Shown here: piece after piece, positions 53,649 to 63,674 of the stretch
Numbering within the stretch: the first letter of the stretch is position 1
Layout: the number at the start of each line of letters is the position of its first letter
Assembly (NCBI RefSeq): GCF_016785945.1
Contig: NZ_JAEMEF010000005.1
Location: 178,064 to 242,063 of the forward strand
DNA: 64,000 bases
Direction of reading: 5' to 3'
Origin: Olleya sediminilitoris
GTDB lineage: Bacteria; Bacteroidota; Bacteroidia; Flavobacteriales; Flavobacteriaceae
Translations under genes and position numbers: made by a program
The notes under the pieces: model-generated
The model's input: the letters and a program-made list of their open reading frames with translations, nothing else
Database searches by the model: none
What the model was told of the DNA's origin: nothing

Positions 53649-55184
53649 ATGAAGCAACCTAATCAAATAAAAGGCTACCAAGTAGACAGGAGTACCATTA
53701 TAAACCTTGAAAAAGGTAAGATTCCGCCTCAAGCTTTAGATTTAGAAGAAGTAGTACTTGGTGCTATGATGATTGATAAAAAAGGGGTAGATGAAGTTAT
53801 CGATATTTTAAGTGCTGATGCTTTTTATAAAGAAGCACACAAACTTATTTTTGAAGCCATTTTTATGTTGTTTCAAGAAAGTCAACCTATTGACTTATTA
53901 ACAGTTTCAACCCAATTAAAGACAAACGCAACATTAGATCAAGCTGGAGGAGATTTTTACTTAATATCATTAACCCAAAAAGTTTCCTCTTCTGCTCACA
54001 TCGAGTTTCATGCTCGTATTATTCTTCAAAAGTTTATTCAAAGAAGTTTAATTAAAATTTCTTCTGAAATTATTGAAGAAGCTTATGATGAAACTCAAGA
54101 TGTTTTTGATTTACTTGATAAAGCAGAATCTAGATTGTATGAAGTTACACAAGGTAACATTAAAAAATCCAGCGAAACTGCTCAGGATCTTGTAATTCAG
54201 GCCAAGAAAAAGATTGAAGAGATTTCTAAAAAAGAGGGTATGAGTGGTGTACCTTCTGGATTTAATAAATTAGATAAGTTAACTTCAGGATGGCAGGACA
54301 GTGATTTAATTATTATTGCAGCACGTCCAGGTATGGGTAAAACAGCTTTTACCTTAACTATGGCTAGAAATGTAGCTGTAAATTCTAATATGCCAGTTGC
54401 TTTTTTCTCATTAGAGATGGCATCTGTACAATTAATTACACGTTTAATATCCAGTGAAACTGGTTTGTCTTCAGAAAAGTTAAGGACAGGTAAACTAGAA
54501 AAACATGAATGGGAACAGTTAAACGTTAAGGTTAAAGCTCTAGAAAAAGCACCTTTATTTATTGATGATACACCATCTTTATCTATTTTCGATTTACGTG
54601 CAAAAGCTAGACGTTTGGCTTCTCAACATGGTATTAGAATGATTATGATTGATTACCTTCAACTTATGACAGCTGCTGGTAATGGTGGAAACAGAGAGCA
54701 AGAAATTTCTACAATTTCTCGTAACCTTAAAGCATTAGCAAAAGAATTAAGTGTTCCAGTAATTGCATTATCGCAATTATCTCGTGCTGTAGAGACACGT
54801 GGTGGAAGTAAAAGACCTTTATTATCCGATTTACGTGAATCTGGTGCGATTGAGCAGGATGCAGATATTGTTAGTTTCATTTACAGACCCGAATATTATA
54901 AAATTGACGAATGGGATGATGATGAACATTCTCCAACCGAAGGCCAAGGTGAATTTATTGTAGCAAAACACCGTAATGGTGGTTTGGAAAACATTAGACT
55001 TAAGTTTATAGGTCATTTAGGTAAGTTTGATAACCTGGATGATTTTGATACACCCTTTGGTCAAGAGTTTCATAGTAAAATGAATGAAGCAGCAAATGAT
55101 AATACATTTGCACCAGATAATTTCCCATCTGCAAGTGATGCTTTCGGAGCACCAGAGCCTGATGATAATGATGTACCTTTTTAA
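53649..55184 (+). CDS. dnaB: Replicative DNA helicase
   Basis: 511 residues. N-terminal helical domain (PPQALDLEEVVLGAMMID), linker, then the RecA-like C-terminal domain with Walker A ARPGMGKTAF, MIMIDYLQLM (Walker B), and LSQLSRAVETRGGSKRPLLSDLRESGAIEQDAD (DnaB signature). It unwinds DNA at the fork as a hexamer. The acidic C-terminal tail with NDVPF is typical of this phylum. No intein insertion is seen. Confidence 0.97.
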   Translation: MKQPNQIKGYQVDRSTIINLEKGKIPPQALDLEEVVLGAMMIDKKGVDEVIDILSADAFYKEAHKLIFEAIFMLFQESQPIDLLTVSTQLKTNATLDQAGGDFYLISLTQKVSSSAHIEFHARIILQKFIQRSLIKISSEIIEEAYDETQDVFDLLDKAESRLYEVTQGNIKKSSETAQDLVIQAKKKIEEISKKEGMSGVPSGFNKLDKLTSGWQDSDLIIIAARPGMGKTAFTLTMARNVAVNSNMPVAFFSLEMASVQLITRLISSETGLSSEKLRTGKLEKHEWEQLNVKVKALEKAPLFIDDTPSLSIFDLRAKARRLASQHGIRMIMIDYLQLMTAAGNGGNREQEISTISRNLKALAKELSVPVIALSQLSRAVETRGGSKRPLLSDLRESGAIEQDADIVSFIYRPEYYKIDEWDDDEHSPTEGQGEFIVAKHRNGGLENIRLKFIGHLGKFDNLDDFDTPFGQEFHSKMNEAANDNTFAPDNFPSASDAFGAPEPDDNDVPF

Positions 55185-55205
55185 TACAAATTAACTACTA
55201 CTTTG

Positions 55206-56240
55206 ATGGATAAAATCAAAACAACTAATTATTTACTTTTAATAATTGTAATACCAATTATATTCTATTTACTAAAAGTATTATCTTTTATATTCGTACC
55301 ATTAGTATTCTCAATGTTTATTGCATTGCTATTTTTACCTTTTATGCGTTTTTTACGTAAACGTAAATTACCAAAATCTGTAAGTGTCGTAATCGTTTTA
55401 TTGGTAATAGCTTTGGGTGTTAAAGTAGGTGTTGAGCTTGTTAAGTTGTCAAGTAGAGAGATTTTAACTTCAGACTCTCAGTTTTTTGTAAAAGCAGAAG
55501 ACAAAATAAACACATTAGTAGATAATATAGAAGGATTTTTTGGTGTTCAAAAGGTAGAAGGTAGTAAATCTTTAACAAGGTTAGTTAATAAAGATGCATT
55601 GTTAGACAACTTGTCACCAACATTAAGTTTTGTAAGTAAATTTTTAACAGCCTTATTAATGACAACCTTTTTTGTTGTCCTTTGGTTAGCTGAGTCCATA
55701 AATGTGGAACAACTTATTAACCGAACAATATTAAGAAAAAAACATACTTCTATAAAAACATTTATGAAAATTGAAAAAGACTTGATTAAGTTTATTAAAG
55801 TTAAATTTTTAGTCAGTTTTTTAACAGGAGTGTTTACAGGTGTTGCTTGTTACTTTTTTGATGTAAGCTTCCCAATATTTTGGGGTTTATTTGCTTTTTT
55901 AATCAATTTTGTACAAATGGTAGGATCTTTTATAACGGTTATATTGCTTTCAATTTTCGCATTTGTTGAGCTTGAAACTTCAAGTAAATTATTGTTTTTT
56001 GTACTATCTATTACAGGTACACAAGTATTGTATGGTAGTATTTTAGAGCCGATTTTTATGGGTAAATCCTTTTCAATTAATGTAATCGCTGTTTTGGTAA
56101 TGCTTATGTTTTGGGGTTTTATTTGGGGTATTCCAGGTTTAATTATGGCTATTCCTATTACAGTGTTTTTAAAAATTATTTTGGAGCAATTTCCTAGAAC
56201 AAAAATTATTTCGGATTTACTATCGGGTTCACCAAGTTAA
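55206..56240 (+). CDS. AI-2E family (PerM-like) permease
   Basis: 344 residues with seven to eight membrane helices. FVPLVFSMFIALLFLPFMRFLRKRKLPK, the long central amphipathic region and the C-terminal LEPIFMGKSFSINVIAVLVMLMFWGFIWGIPGLIMAIPITVFLKI block are typical of the YhhT/PerM superfamily, which exports autoinducer-2 or acts in sodium/proton exchange. Substrate unknown. The ATG at 55206 is preferred to the TTG three bases earlier. Confidence 0.88.
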   Translation: MDKIKTTNYLLLIIVIPIIFYLLKVLSFIFVPLVFSMFIALLFLPFMRFLRKRKLPKSVSVVIVLLVIALGVKVGVELVKLSSREILTSDSQFFVKAEDKINTLVDNIEGFFGVQKVEGSKSLTRLVNKDALLDNLSPTLSFVSKFLTALLMTTFFVVLWLAESINVEQLINRTILRKKHTSIKTFMKIEKDLIKFIKVKFLVSFLTGVFTGVACYFFDVSFPIFWGLFAFLINFVQMVGSFITVILLSIFAFVELETSSKLLFFVLSITGTQVLYGSILEPIFMGKSFSINVIAVLVMLMFWGFIWGIPGLIMAIPITVFLKIILEQFPRTKIISDLLSGSPS

Positions 56241-56309
56241 TTTAATATTAATCCCTTTTAATAAGTGACATTTTTAAGTATCTTTCATACTTATTAAATC
56301 ACTTTTTAA

Positions 56310-57569
56310 ATGAAAAAATTAGCAGTATTTATAATCCTGTTTCTATTTGTAAATCAATTATTTGCATCTTACATCCTAATTCCTATGGATGCAGAGACGC
56401 AAAAAAATCATTTAAAAGCTTACGGAATAACCTATTGGACGTTAAATAAAAATGTTAAAGTTAAATGGTTACTAAATTATAGAGGAGGTTCTTTTTTAGT
56501 TCCAGATAGTCCAGAAATACAACGCGAATGTCAAATTAGAGGTGTAAGCTTTGAAGTTATTTCGGACACTAAAACACAACAAATTCTTCAAGAAATTGCT
56601 AGCCCAAGTAAAAACATGGAAGCTGTAGTTTTAGAAAAAGCACCTAAAATAGCTGTCTATACGCCAAAAGGTAAATTACCTTGGGATGACGCAGTAACAA
56701 TGGTTTTAAGCTATGCCGAAATCCCTTACGAAACAATCTATGATGAAGAAGTTTTAAAAGATGAACTTTTATTATACGATTGGTTACACTTACATCACGA
56801 AGATTTTACAGGACAATACGGTAAATTTTATGGTCGTTATCGCCAAGCAGCATGGTACATTCAAGAAAAACAAGATGCTGAAGCTTTAGCAACAAAATTA
56901 GGTTACAGTAAAGTTTCTGAAGAAAAACGAGACGTATCATTAAAAATTAGAGACTATGTCGTTGGTGGCGGATTTATGTTTGCCATGTGTAGTGCGACCG
57001 AGAGTTTTGATATCGCACTTTCAGTTCAATTATTAGACATTTGCGAACCCATGTTTGATGGTGATGGAAGCGATAATAATTACCAATCAAAAATAGATTT
57101 TTCTCAAACCTTTGCTTTTAAAGATTACACTTTAGAGCGCAGTCCAGTAGTTTATGAGTTTTCTAGTATAGACATGACCATGAAACGCAAAATTCCAAAA
57201 GAAACTGATTATTTCTCTCTTATGGATTTCTCTGCAAAATGGGATCCTATTCCAACCATGTTATGTCAAAACCATACTGCTTTGGTAAAAGGTTTTATGG
57301 GACAAACAACCTCTTTTACTAGAGATCAAATAAAATCAAATGTTTTGATTATGGGTGAAAATAAAACCAATGGAGAAGCTAAATATATACATGGAATAAA
57401 AGGTAAAGGTTTCTTTACTTTTTACGGAGGACACGATCCAGAAGATTATACGCACCAAGTCGGAGATCCAAAAACCGAACTTGAATTACATCCAACATCA
57501 CCAGGTTACAGGTTAATCTTAAACAATGTTTTATTTCCAGCAGCTAAAAAGAAAAAACAAAAAACTTAA
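56310..57569 (+). CDS. Conserved exported protein of Bacteroidota (often labelled asparagine synthetase B)
   Basis: 419 residues with a signal peptide (LAVFIILFLFVNQLFAS). It contains LHLHHEDFTGQYGKFY (about 160-175), GGGFMFAMCSATESFD (about 220-235) and FYGGHDPEDYTH (about 380-391). The arrangement of a nucleophile-like Cys after a GG strand and His/Glu pairs suggests a class I glutamine amidotransferase-like or ThuA-like fold; this is inference. The asparagine-synthetase name in databases is not supported: there is no N-terminal catalytic Cys and no SGGxDS motif. Function unknown, acts outside the cytoplasm. Confidence 0.65.
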   Translation: MKKLAVFIILFLFVNQLFASYILIPMDAETQKNHLKAYGITYWTLNKNVKVKWLLNYRGGSFLVPDSPEIQRECQIRGVSFEVISDTKTQQILQEIASPSKNMEAVVLEKAPKIAVYTPKGKLPWDDAVTMVLSYAEIPYETIYDEEVLKDELLLYDWLHLHHEDFTGQYGKFYGRYRQAAWYIQEKQDAEALATKLGYSKVSEEKRDVSLKIRDYVVGGGFMFAMCSATESFDIALSVQLLDICEPMFDGDGSDNNYQSKIDFSQTFAFKDYTLERSPVVYEFSSIDMTMKRKIPKETDYFSLMDFSAKWDPIPTMLCQNHTALVKGFMGQTTSFTRDQIKSNVLIMGENKTNGEAKYIHGIKGKGFFTFYGGHDPEDYTHQVGDPKTELELHPTSPGYRLILNNVLFPAAKKKKQKT

Positions 57570-57574
57570 TTTTT

Positions 57575-57651
57575 GGGCGTTACCACAAGGGTCAGGCTCT
57601 CAAGGCTCGCTCTCTGCGAGGAGCTCAAACAAACCTTTCCATCCTTAACGC
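57575..57651 (+). repeat. Dispersed structured repeat, copy 2
   Basis: GGGCGTTACCACAAGGGTCA at the 5' end and CATCCTTAACGC at the 3' end, shorter middle with CTCGC-TCTCT-GCGAG hairpin and GAGCTCAAAC shared with copy 3. It lies after the exported-protein gene and before the EF-hand gene. Confidence 0.8.
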
Positions 57652-57709
57652 AAAATACGCCAACGTTTAGTTTTAAATAAAAAGTAATAATACCTTATAT
57701 TTATAGTTA

Positions 57710-57979
57710 ATGTCCACAAAAGACCAAATTCTTAAAAAAATAGAAATATTATTAACCAATCACTTTGAGTCACCAAAAAACGCATTCGATTTTTTTGATG
57801 AAAATGGTGATAAAAAATTATCAAAATCAGAAATTAAAAACCTTTTACAAGAAGCAGAAATTAGTGGCTTTATTAGAGGTATAGTCGCTTCAAAATTAAT
57901 AGAAGGTTATGATGTAGATGGTGATCAATTAATAAGTTGGTCAGAATTTAAAACAGCAATTGACGAAATAGCACTTTAA
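57710..57979 (+). CDS. Small EF-hand protein
   Basis: 89 residues without signal peptide. Two canonical 12-residue calcium loops are visible: D30-E-N-G-D-K-K-L-S-K-S-E41 and D68-V-D-G-D-Q-L-I-S-W-S-E79, with acids at positions 1, 3, 5 and 12. It is a bacterial calmodulin-like pair. The class III cyclase gene starts ten bases downstream, so the two are co-transcribed and could form a calcium-responsive signalling pair; this is inference. Confidence 0.85.
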   Translation: MSTKDQILKKIEILLTNHFESPKNAFDFFDENGDKKLSKSEIKNLLQEAEISGFIRGIVASKLIEGYDVDGDQLISWSEFKTAIDEIAL

Positions 57980-57989
57980 AAATTATCTC

Positions 57990-59066
57990 TTGAAACAAGC
58001 AATAATAGAATTCTTTAAATTACAAATAGTAACTATAATCTTTTGGATATTATCATTCTGTCTATTCATTACCATTCGTTATTTCGAAGTAGGAACAGAA
58101 GGAGGGAAGGCATTTGTAAGTAATTATGACGAGGTTATACCAATAACAGAATGGTTGCATTTTAGTGTTTTAGTAGGAGCACTAGTTGGTTTTTTTTATG
58201 GAATAATTGAGTTTATATCTGATAAGTTATTGATTTATAAATTTTCAACAGGCTTATTAATCTTAATTAAATCAATAGTATATTTAGTTTTATTATTACT
58301 TTCAACAAGTTTTATAGTAGGCTTAATAGAAGTTCAAATTGACAGAAACCTTCCAAGTGAACCAGGTTGGTGGATACAAAATAAAGTATTTTGGCTTGTA
58401 GTCTTGTATTTTAATATTTGTTCATTAATATTTTCATTTTTGAAAATTGCAAAAGAAAATTTTGGTCATGGTGTTTTAATTAATCAATTAATTGGAAAAT
58501 ATAAAAAACCAAGAGAAGAACGTCGTATTTTCATGTTTCTGGATTTGCAAGCTTCTACAACCATAGCCGAACAATTAGGACATTATAAATACAGTCAATT
58601 AATTCAACAATGTTTTTACGATTTAAATACTGTAATAAACAAATTTGATGCTAATATTTATCAATATGTTGGTGATGAAGCTGTTCTTAGTTGGACATTT
58701 GATAAAGGGATAAAACAAAATAATTGTGTTGAATTGTTTTATAAATTTCAGAATAAGTTAGTGAAAAATCAAAAGATCTACTTAAAAAAGTTTGGATTAT
58801 TGCCCAAATTTAAAGCAGGATTACATGGCGGAACACTAATAGTAACAGAAGTTGGAACTATTAAAAAAGAAATTGCTTATCATGGAGACGTCATTAATAC
58901 ATCTGCAAGAATACAAGGCGAATGTAATAAATACAATCAAAACCTTTTAATTTCAGAGTATTTATTACGAAAATTAAATTTAACTAACTATAAGATCGAA
59001 TCTATAGGAAACATAGCATTAAGAGGAAAAGAGGAGGAGCTCAACCTATTTTCAATTAATACATAG
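57990..59066 (+). CDS. Membrane class III adenylate/guanylate cyclase
   Basis: 358 residues from a TTG start. Four membrane helices (about 12-30, 55-75, 88-113, 132-152) precede a cytosolic class III cyclase domain (178-355). Catalytic residues are present: metal Asp185 (FLDLQ), Asp229 (YVGDEAV), and N303-TSA-R307 (GDVINTSAR) for transition-state binding. Product (cAMP or cGMP) cannot be told with confidence. It follows the EF-hand gene by ten bases and converges on the HAD gene with one base between stops. Confidence 0.9.
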   Translation: MKQAIIEFFKLQIVTIIFWILSFCLFITIRYFEVGTEGGKAFVSNYDEVIPITEWLHFSVLVGALVGFFYGIIEFISDKLLIYKFSTGLLILIKSIVYLVLLLLSTSFIVGLIEVQIDRNLPSEPGWWIQNKVFWLVVLYFNICSLIFSFLKIAKENFGHGVLINQLIGKYKKPREERRIFMFLDLQASTTIAEQLGHYKYSQLIQQCFYDLNTVINKFDANIYQYVGDEAVLSWTFDKGIKQNNCVELFYKFQNKLVKNQKIYLKKFGLLPKFKAGLHGGTLIVTEVGTIKKEIAYHGDVINTSARIQGECNKYNQNLLISEYLLRKLNLTNYKIESIGNIALRGKEEELNLFSINT

Positions 59067-59067
59067 G

Positions 59068-59871
59068 TTATGTTAAACTTTCAATTAGTTGTTTAATTAT
59101 AATTTCTACACCATTATCGTTATTACTTTTTGTCAAATAGTTAGCAACCGCCTTTACATTTGGATGAGCATTTTCCATAGCATAGCTAAAATGTCCTAGT
59201 TTTAACATTTCTAAATCATTGTTGTAATCCCCAAAAACCATCGTTTGATCTGGTGTAATATTATATAGTTTTTGAATATGGTTAATAACATAACCCTTAT
59301 TAGCTATATTTTCAGAAATGTCTACCCAATGGTTAGCAGAAACCTTCACCTTAAAATCAGCTTCAAGATGCTTAACTTTAGGATAAATAAATTGCTCACT
59401 ACTTTTTTCGTGAAATAAAGCAATCTTATACACATCTTCTTTAATTTGACTAACATCATCAATAAACTGATAGTTTGTATAATATTCACTTAATAAATCC
59501 ATCAATTTATCAGATTTACTTATAACGTAGGCCTTGTTTTGTGTACAAAATACAGGATGAGCTTCAGGAATACTTTCAACTATATTAGCAATAGTTATTA
59601 AGTTTTTTGACTCTAGTGTATTAGATATAAATAAGTCATCTTGTTTTATAGCTAAACCACCATTTTCAGAAACAATTATAATATCGTCTTTTATAGCACC
59701 AAGTTTTTCAACCATACTATAATATGGTCGTCCACTAGCAGCTACAAATAATATATTGTTTGCTTTCAAAATTTTAAATAGTTCAAAAAACTCTTTACTA
59801 ACTTCGTGATTAGAATTTAATAAAGTACCATCTAGGTCTGAAACAATTAATTTAACTTGGTTTAATTTCAT
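59068..59871 (-). CDS. Cof-type HAD-IIB phosphatase
   Basis: 267 residues. Motif I is SDLDGTLL (nucleophile Asp12), motif II AASGR, and motif IV FGDYNNDLEML; the cap (about 85-190) fits HAD-IIB. Cytosolic phosphatase of sugar phosphates or nucleotides such as FMN or pyridoxal phosphate. Single gene; no partner in its direction. Confidence 0.92.
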   Translation of the reverse strand: MKLNQVKLIVSDLDGTLLNSNHEVSKEFFELFKILKANNILFVAASGRPYYSMVEKLGAIKDDIIIVSENGGLAIKQDDLFISNTLESKNLITIANIVESIPEAHPVFCTQNKAYVISKSDKLMDLLSEYYTNYQFIDDVSQIKEDVYKIALFHEKSSEQFIYPKVKHLEADFKVKVSANHWVDISENIANKGYVINHIQKLYNITPDQTMVFGDYNNDLEMLKLGHFSYAMENAHPNVKAVANYLTKSNNDNGVEIIIKQLIESLT

Positions 59872-59955
59872 AAATTTTTATATAATACTGTAAAACTAAA
59901 TTTATTGTTTGATTTATAGTAATTTTAATAGTTAAGTTATATTCAAAAGCATAAA

Positions 59956-59985
59956 AAAATCCGATTCAATTAAGAATCGGATTTT
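59956..59985 (-). terminator. Terminator of the thrS-rplT operon
   Basis: AAAATCCGATTC and GAATCGGATTTT around AATTAA, with T run on the minus strand. It follows the rplT stop by about 45 bases. Confidence 0.88.
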
Positions 59986-60030
59986 CTATGTTATAAGCGA
60001 AGTATTGTTATACAAATGGCAAAATGCCTT

Positions 60031-60375
60031 TTATTTTACTTTATTCACAATTGCTTCAAAAGCATCTGGGTTGTTCATTGCTAAATCAGCTAAAACCTTA
60101 CGGTTTAATTCGATATTATTAGCTTTTACTTTTCCCATAAATTGTGAGTATGACATTCCATGTAATCTAGCTCCTGCGTTGATACGCGTGATCCATAATG
60201 CACGGAAAGTTCTCTTTTTATTTCTACGGTCTCTATACGAATATTGCATCGCTTTATCAACCGCATTTTTTGCTACTGTCCAAACGTTTTTACGACGTCC
60301 AAAGTAACCTTTTGCTTGTTTAAGCACCTTTTTTCTTCTGGCTCTTTTGGCAACAGAATTTACTGATCTAGGCAT
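60031..60375 (-). CDS. rplT: 50S ribosomal protein L20
   Basis: 114 residues. [42 protein letters not shown] is the basic N-terminal tail and first helices of L20, which binds 23S rRNA early in 50S assembly and in many bacteria represses its own operon. Last gene of thrS-infC-rpmI-rplT; the 111-base gap before it may hold a regulatory site, but no clear structure was found. Confidence 0.97.
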   Translation of the reverse strand: MPRSVNSVAKRARRKKVLKQAKGYFGRRKNVWTVAKNAVDKAMQYSYRDRRNKKRTFRALWITRINAGARLHGMSYSQFMGKVKANNIELNRKVLADLAMNNPDAFEAIVNKVK

Positions 60376-60486
60376 AATTTAAATTGTTTTTTTGTAGTAG
60401 GCGGTTAAAATAATTAACACTTTTTGTAAATCTTAGTTTGCCTAACTCCAGGGTTTATAAATAATTTGTAACCAATTAAGGTAATG

Positions 60487-60684
60487 TTACTTTAAACGCA
60501 TCATTACTTTAATATTGTTCTCATCCGCTTTGTGTACTAATGCACTGTGCGTTAGAGCAAGCTTACGTTTTTTAGACTTCTTTGTTAAGATGTGACTCTT
60601 AAACGCGTGCTTTCTTTTAATCTTACCAGTACCAGTTAGCTTGAAACGCTTCTTAGCACTAGATTTAGTTTTCATTTTAGGCAT
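60487..60684 (-). CDS. rpmI: 50S ribosomal protein L35
   Basis: 65 residues. [28 protein letters not shown] is the standard L35 start, rich in Lys and Arg, and the length is normal. Ribosomal large-subunit protein; lies between infC and rplT in the conserved order. Confidence 0.97.
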   Translation of the reverse strand: MPKMKTKSSAKKRFKLTGTGKIKRKHAFKSHILTKKSKKRKLALTHSALVHKADENNIKVMMRLK

Positions 60685-60746
60685 TTTGTTTCCTAGTTTT
60701 ATTATTTCGCTTATAATATTTTAATACTGATCTCTTCAGTATTTAT

Positions 60747-61298
60747 TTACTTTTTAGGAGCAATAAACATTGTCATACGTTTTCCTTCAAGTCTTGGCAT
60801 TTGTTCTACTTTTCCAAATTCTTCCAAATCTTGAGCTAAACGTAATAATAATATTTGTCCTTGCTCTTTAAACACTATTGATCTTCCCTTAAAGAAAACA
60901 AAGGCTTTTAACTTTGCACCTTCTTTTAAGAATTTTTCGGCGTGTTTCTTTTTAAACTCGTAATCATGGTCGTCTGTTTGTGGACCAAATCGAATTTCTT
61001 TGATAACAACTTTTGTAGCCTTAGATTTTAATGCTTTTTCCCGCTTCTTTTGTTCGTAAAGAAACTTCTTGTAATCCATTATTTTACATACTGGAGGATC
61101 GGCTTTGGGCGAAATTTCTACCAAATCAAGTTCTTGCTCTCTGGCAAATTCTCTTGCTTGTTTTGCGGTATAAATTCCTACTTCAACATTATCTCCAACT
61201 AGACGCACTTTTTCTGCTCTAATCTTCCCATTAATGTTGTGTTGATCTTCCTTAATGATTCTTGCTGGACCTCTTGATCTTTTTCTACGTATTGCTAT
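60747..61298 (-). CDS. infC: Translation initiation factor IF-3
   Basis: 183 residues if started at ATA 61298. The protein reads (M)[18 protein letters not shown]..., the normal IF-3 start in this phylum, and continues through [12 protein letters not shown] and [14 protein letters not shown]. No ATG, GTG or TTG lies between an in-frame TAA (61313-61311) and the GTG at 61208, which would remove 30 conserved residues. infC often uses AUU, AUC or AUA starts for self-control through IF-3. IF-3 binds the 30S subunit and checks the start codon. Confidence 0.93.
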   Translation of the reverse strand: MAIRRKRSRGPARIIKEDQHNINGKIRAEKVRLVGDNVEVGIYTAKQAREFAREQELDLVEISPKADPPVCKIMDYKKFLYEQKKREKALKSKATKVVIKEIRFGPQTDDHDYEFKKKHAEKFLKEGAKLKAFVFFKGRSIVFKEQGQILLLRLAQDLEEFGKVEQMPRLEGKRMTMFIAPKK

Positions 61299-61326
61299 GA
61301 CTTTTATATTTTAGTTAAACTTTATT

Positions 61327-63261
61327 TTAAAATTGTTTTTTCGTCTTATTTATTTCTGTTTTGACAATTTCTGCAAATTCATCTACACTAATCGTGCCTA
61401 AATCTTCTCCACCATGTTGTCTTACAGATATTTTGTTTTCTGCCTCTTCTTGCTCACCTATAATAATCATATAGGGTGTTTTGCTCATTTCTGCTTCTCT
61501 TATCTTCTTACCAATAGTTTCACTACGATTGTCTACAAGTGCGCGAATTTCGTGATTTTCTAGCAAAGTTAAAACTTTTTCTCCGTATTTCTCGTATTTC
61601 TCGCTAAGAGTTAACACAGAAACTTGATTTGGCATTAACCAAAGCGGAAAATTACCACCTGTATGTTCAAGTAAAATGGCTATAAAACGTTCAAGACTTC
61701 CAAAAGGAGCACGATGTATCATTACTGGTCTGTGTGATTCATTATCACTTCCTTTATAAGTAAGGTCAAAACGTTCTGGTAAGTTATAATCCACCTGAAT
61801 AGTTCCTAATTGCCATTGTCTACCCAAAGCATCTTTTACCATAAAATCTAACTTAGGACCATAAAAAGCAGCTTCACCAGTTTCTATAACATAATTTAAA
61901 TTTTTGTCTTTAGCAGCATTTATTATGGCTTGTTCTGCTTTTTCCCAGTTTTCTATACTTCCTATATATTTCTCTGGTTTTTCAGGATCACGTAAAGAGA
62001 CTTGAGCTGTAAAGTTTTCAAAACCTAAAGATCCAAACACATATAATACTAGATCAATAACATTTTTAAATTCTGTATCTAATTGGTCAGGTGTACAAAA
62101 TATGTGTGCATCATCCTGAGTAAAACCTCTAACTCTTGTTAAACCATGTAATTCTCCACTTTGTTCATATCTATATACAGTACCAAATTCTGCAAAACGT
62201 TTTGGTAAATCTTTATAAGACCATTGTGCGCTGTTATAAATTTCACAGTGGTGTGGACAGTTCATTGGTTTTAATAAAAACTCTTCACCTTCTTTGGGAG
62301 TAGTTATTGGCTGGAAGCTATCTTCACCATATTTTGCATAGTGACCAGAAGTTTCGTATAGTTCCTTTTGTCCAATATGTGGCGTAACAACCATTTCATA
62401 TCCTGCTTTTTTCTGCGCTTCTTTTAAAAAGTTTTCTAGACGCTCTCTTAAAGCAGCTCCTTTAGGTAACCATAAAGGTAAACCTTGACCAACTCTTTGA
62501 GAAAAAGTGAAAAGTTCAAGTTCTTTTCCTAGTTTTCTATGATCACGTTTTTTAGCTTCCTCTAATAACGCAAGATATTCTGTTAATTCTTTTTGTTTAG
62601 GGAACGATGTACCATAAACCCTAGTTAATTGTGGCTTATTTTCATCACCTCTCCAGTAAGCTCCTGCAACAGATAAAATCTTAACAGCTTTAATAATCCC
62701 AGTATTTGGTATGTGTCCACCACGACATAAATCTGTAAACGTTGAGTGGTCACAAAACGTTATCGTCCCATCCTCAAGGTTTTCAATTAATTCAGTTTTA
62801 TACTCATTGTCCTTATATAATGATAAAGCATCAGCTTTAGTTACAGATCGCATAGCAAACTCATGTTTACCTCTAGCAATCTCTAACATTTTATTTTCAA
62901 TAGTTTTAAAATCTTTATCACTTATAGATTCATCACCAAAATCAACATCGTAATAAAAACCATTATCAATAGCAGGACCAATAGTTAATTTACTTTTTGG
63001 GTATAACTCTTCAATAGCTTGAGCTAATACGTGAGCAGAACTATGCCAAAAAGCTTTTTTCCCTTCGTCGTTTTTCCAAGAATAAAGTACAAGAGATCCA
63101 TCAGTGGTTAATTTGGTCGAGGTTTCAACCGTTAAACCATTAAAACTTGCCGAAATAATATTTCTAGCCAATCCCTCACTAATACTCTTAGCGACATCCA
63201 TTGGAGTGCTACCTTGTTCAAAGGATTTTACACTACCATCAGGTAAAGTTATTTTTATCAT
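61327..63261 (-). CDS. thrS: Threonyl-tRNA synthetase
   Basis: 644 residues from ATG 63261 (a TTG three codons upstream is less likely). The order is TGS domain (1-62), editing domain with [13 protein letters not shown] and the [10 protein letters not shown] zinc-like block, and class II catalytic core: motif 2 [26 protein letters not shown], zinc ligands MNCPHH and [11 protein letters not shown] motif 3, then the anticodon-binding domain. It charges tRNA-Thr. First gene of the thrS-infC-rpmI-rplT operon. Confidence 0.97.
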   Translation of the reverse strand: MIKITLPDGSVKSFEQGSTPMDVAKSISEGLARNIISASFNGLTVETSTKLTTDGSLVLYSWKNDEGKKAFWHSSAHVLAQAIEELYPKSKLTIGPAIDNGFYYDVDFGDESISDKDFKTIENKMLEIARGKHEFAMRSVTKADALSLYKDNEYKTELIENLEDGTITFCDHSTFTDLCRGGHIPNTGIIKAVKILSVAGAYWRGDENKPQLTRVYGTSFPKQKELTEYLALLEEAKKRDHRKLGKELELFTFSQRVGQGLPLWLPKGAALRERLENFLKEAQKKAGYEMVVTPHIGQKELYETSGHYAKYGEDSFQPITTPKEGEEFLLKPMNCPHHCEIYNSAQWSYKDLPKRFAEFGTVYRYEQSGELHGLTRVRGFTQDDAHIFCTPDQLDTEFKNVIDLVLYVFGSLGFENFTAQVSLRDPEKPEKYIGSIENWEKAEQAIINAAKDKNLNYVIETGEAAFYGPKLDFMVKDALGRQWQLGTIQVDYNLPERFDLTYKGSDNESHRPVMIHRAPFGSLERFIAILLEHTGGNFPLWLMPNQVSVLTLSEKYEKYGEKVLTLLENHEIRALVDNRSETIGKKIREAEMSKTPYMIIIGEQEEAENKISVRQHGGEDLGTISVDEFAEIVKTEINKTKKQF

Positions 63262-63280
63262 CAATATCAAAATTAAGTCA

Positions 63281-63311
63281 CAAATATAATATGATATTAA
63301 TAGACTAGCAA
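63281..63311 (-). promoter_or_regulatory. thrS operon promoter
   Basis: Minus strand TTG (63309-63311), 20-bp spacer, TATATTTG (63281-63288), a full consensus. The leader to the thrS ATG is only about 13 nt, so there is no room for a T-box or attenuator. Confidence 0.8.
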
Positions 63312-63361
63312 TACTACATATAAGTATTACACAATAAATTTTTAATATTTAAAACAATAAT

Positions 63362-63514
63362 GGCGTTCCCCAAGGGTCGGGCTATCACTACTCGCTTTTT
63401 TTATTAAAGTAGATGGCAACATTAAAGGTCTATTTCCATATTAAAAGTATAATTTTATATAATAAAGACCGGAATACAAAAAAGAGCTCAAACAGACTGT
63501 TCTATCCCTAACGC
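63362..63514 (+). repeat. Dispersed structured repeat, copy 3
   Basis: Starts GGCGTTCCCCAAGGGTCGGG and ends TATCCCTAACGC, with GAGCTCAAAC in common with copy 2. The middle (about 100 bases) is AT-rich and differs from the other copies. The stretch 63515-63660 after it shows nothing recognisable. Confidence 0.8.
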
Positions 63515-63674
63515 GTTGACAATCAGAAAACACAATTTCAAAGTAGCAAAACGCTGACATATCATCCAAGGATATTATTAAAAAAACACAATAAAATTCA
63601 AGGGTATAAGCAGCTGATTACAAGCTATTAAAAAGCAATATTAAAATTAAATTAAAAAAAGATTAAAATAAGTG

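Noticed and set aside
56310..57569. Asparagine synthetase B
   Set aside because: The usual database name is not supported: signal peptide present, no N-terminal catalytic Cys, no SGGxDS ATP motif.
61206..61208. GTG as the start of infC
   Set aside because: Would remove the first 30 residues, which match the conserved start of IF-3.
63262..63280. T-box or attenuator before thrS
   Set aside because: The predicted leader is only about 13 nt, too short for any such element.
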